Source: Quillaja saponaria
Lineage: Eukaryota > Streptophyta > Magnoliopsida > Fabales > Quillajaceae
NCBI GenBank assembly: GCA_029379385.1
Contig: CM055605.1
Span: forward strand, 15,659,001-15,723,000
DNA: 64,000 nt
Direction of reading: 5' to 3'
Numbering within the stretch: position 1 is the stretch's first letter; each line of letters opens with the position of its first letter. The translations under genes were made by a program, and so were the position numbers. Under the pieces are notes generated by a model. It ran no database searches and was not told the origin of the DNA. It was given only the letters and a program-made list of their open reading frames with translations. Of the stretch, positions 62,609-64,000 are shown piece by piece.

Positions 62609-62670
62609 GTGTGGGAGTGAGTAGGAGAGTGGGAGAGTGGGAGAGTGGGAGAGTGGAAAGGTGGGTGGGT
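62609..62670 (+). repeat. Purine-rich GGGAGAGT repeat with G-runs
   Basis: GGGAGAGT is repeated, followed by GGTGGGTGGG. GGG runs start at 62613, 62631, 62639, 62647, 62663 and 62667. The tract ends 18 bp before the U terminus TGTCACACCC. The sister spacer has a less regular version (43982-44044). Confidence 0.7.
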
Positions 62671-62687
62671 GAGAGTATGAGAGTAGT

Positions 62688-64000
62688 TGTCACACCCTTT
62701 ACGGAGGCATAACTAGCCGGAGGAATAGATTGTCAACTCTCCGTAACCCGTAATCTAAAATAAGAAAGCAACTACAACTCTTAACCAAACTAATGAACAA
62801 AAGTAAAGATTTATAAAACAAAAGTTAACTGTAAAAGTTTGTTTACCGAAATAAATAACAATTTACTGAAAATTTCGGCTAAGATTTCTTGTAATATGAA
62901 ACATGCCTAAAATAGAAATGCATAATCCTGACACCCCACAACTCTAGTGTGATAGAAAATTTTCACCCTTTGACTTCAAGATTGAGATTCCCAAGAGTTA
63001 CCTTGCCATCAAACACTTGGCAAGGTCCATTATCGGTAATGGTCATCCTCAAATCCTGTTACTAAAAACAATACCACAGAAGAAGGGTCTGTCTTATGGA
63101 CTCAGTGAGGAGAAAATAGTACTAAAGGGGTACTAGTATCGCTCAACATAAGTAGTAAAATATATAAAATAATATCATGTAACAATGTTTATGTTTTAAT
63201 TCAAAATACACAGACATATTGTTATTCGTTATAAATTCACAACTTACATGATTCATAAGATCACAAATAAATCAAAGCAATCATAACATACAAAACAAAC
63301 AAAAGGGCAATGAGTAACTCAGCCCCGCACAACAATATCACCTCCTACTTGGTATTTATGTGCTAGCACAATAAATTAATCTTCGTACATAATTCATCCC
63401 ATTAGGACTGAGTACCCAAACTTTTAAAACATTTATCATAGTCAAAATATCTTAGAATTTCAAATCAATATATCCTAGGTGCACCTGGATCTCAGTTCCA
63501 AAAATCAAAATCCTTTCTCAGAAAAATTTCAATTTGTTAGCCGTTATCAATCACAAACAATTTCAGACAAGGATGATTCAAATTGCTCACTGAAACATTG
63601 CATTTGCACATTTATTTAAATACAAATACAATTACACATAATAATCTAGCCCCTAAAGGCAACAATTAACCACCTACCTTTAATCGATCTCATTCATCAC
63701 TTACGATTGCATTCACGTGCGTTGTTGATTTAACCACACTTTCCGAAGCTACAAGTACATTTTCTAATTTATAGAATCCACATTTAGTATAGATAGGTTT
63801 GTTTATGAAAATTTTCTATTAAGCCTTTACATATCAAGTATTATGAATTGCACTTTGTATGGCAAGGTTAATAATGAAGAGACATTTTAGATGTCTTGAC
63901 ATGTATAGGGTAGAAGGAAATTATTAGAAAAGATAGAAAATACCAGTGAGTTAAAAATATTAAAATTGTCCAAACTTGGGGTTTGAACTATTGTTCACTC
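62688..64000 (-). mobile_element. U-type LTR, copy 4, cut at window edge
   Basis: Begins TGTCACACCCTTTACGG, the best preserved U terminus, and continues through CATCCCATTAGGACTGAG (about 63395) and GTCCAAACTTGGGG to the end of the window. Confidence 0.6.

Larger units (their letters stand above)
61577..62687 (+). mobile_element. PBS-like site and spacer between opposed T and U LTRs, copy 3
   Basis: Begins AGGTACAGGGAACC, then follows the 42983-44060 spacer closely, with a 40-bp insertion near 61610, a longer AT microsatellite (62475-62508) and an expanded purine tract (62609-62670). No coding domain. Confidence 0.5.

Noticed and set aside
1..64000. Autonomous retrotransposon or pararetrovirus coding regions
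   Set aside because: No gag zinc knuckle, protease DTG/DSG, reverse transcriptase YxDD, RNase H or integrase motifs were seen in any listed frame.
1..64000. CRISPR arrays, bacterial operons, ribosome binding sites
   Set aside because: The sequence is eukaryotic in style. Regular short repeats are microsatellites or minisatellites without unique spacers.
1..64000. tRNA, rRNA or snRNA genes
   Set aside because: No A-box/B-box pair, cloverleaf or conserved rRNA segment was recognised. The only tRNA-related text is the primer-binding sites.

Overview
This window looks like nuclear DNA from a flowering plant, probably a dicot, from a gene-poor and repeat-dense region of the kind found near centromeres. 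The composition is very AT-rich. Long (AT)n and poly-A/T tracts are scattered throughout, plant LTR-retrotransposon signatures recur, and one decayed exon resembles ribosomal protein eL34. I cannot name the species. No intact protein-coding gene, tRNA, rRNA or CRISPR array is supported. The longest open frame is 155 codons and crosses a repeat junction. No gag, protease, reverse transcriptase, integrase or transposase domain is visible, so every mobile element here is a relic, a solo LTR or non-autonomous.

Almost all of the window except about 2.8-8.2 kb is a mosaic of a few building blocks, each present two to six times in shuffled order. (1) One diverged LTR family occurs as subfamilies: T (plus strand: 15.2-18.1, 22.2-23.5, 40.4-43.0, 60.8-61.6 kb), Tprime (35.4-38.35 kb), Q (plus strand: 10.1-12.9, 27.1-30.1, 53.5-56.2, 58.1-59.3 kb), and U/U0 (minus strand: 8.2-10.1, 18.4-21.4, 23.5-27.1, 34.6-35.4, 38.35-38.6, 44.1-47.9, 51.4-53.4, 62.7-64.0 kb). 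Sense orientation is set by LTR ends of the form GTTACA followed by degenerate initiator-tRNA-Met primer-binding sites. (2) Block S, about 2.4 kb, looks like a non-autonomous CACTA (EnSpm) transposon that captured gene fragments, including one eL34 exon. It occurs four times plus one fragment. (3) Blocks Z, the Copia-like LTR and R (30.1-32.3 and 47.9-50.0 kb) carry a 419-bp LTR preceded by a polypurine tract. (4) Block P (0.2-2.5, 32.3-34.6 and 50.0-51.4 kb) contains a TATA-like box and a conserved leader-like stretch.

The order Z - Copia LTR - R - P repeats at a spacing of about 17.7 kb. The composite T - spacer - U, with T and U in opposite directions, occurs three times. Many block junctions show short shared sequence at the switch point, which suggests repeated unequal exchange or template switching after the transposons inserted. 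The 2.8-8.2 kb stretch is the least repetitive. It holds a second LTR-like insertion starting TGTAACATCCC, a cluster of TGACATCA motifs, a local tandem duplication and possible remnants of exons on the minus strand.

The biology is transposon decay and segmental duplication, not a working gene system. The most interesting points are the gene-capturing CACTA-like element, a long-range stem sequence conserved across diverged LTR subfamilies, the repeated opposed LTR pair, and the chimeric junctions. All similarity statements come from reading the sequence by eye; no alignment or database search was run.
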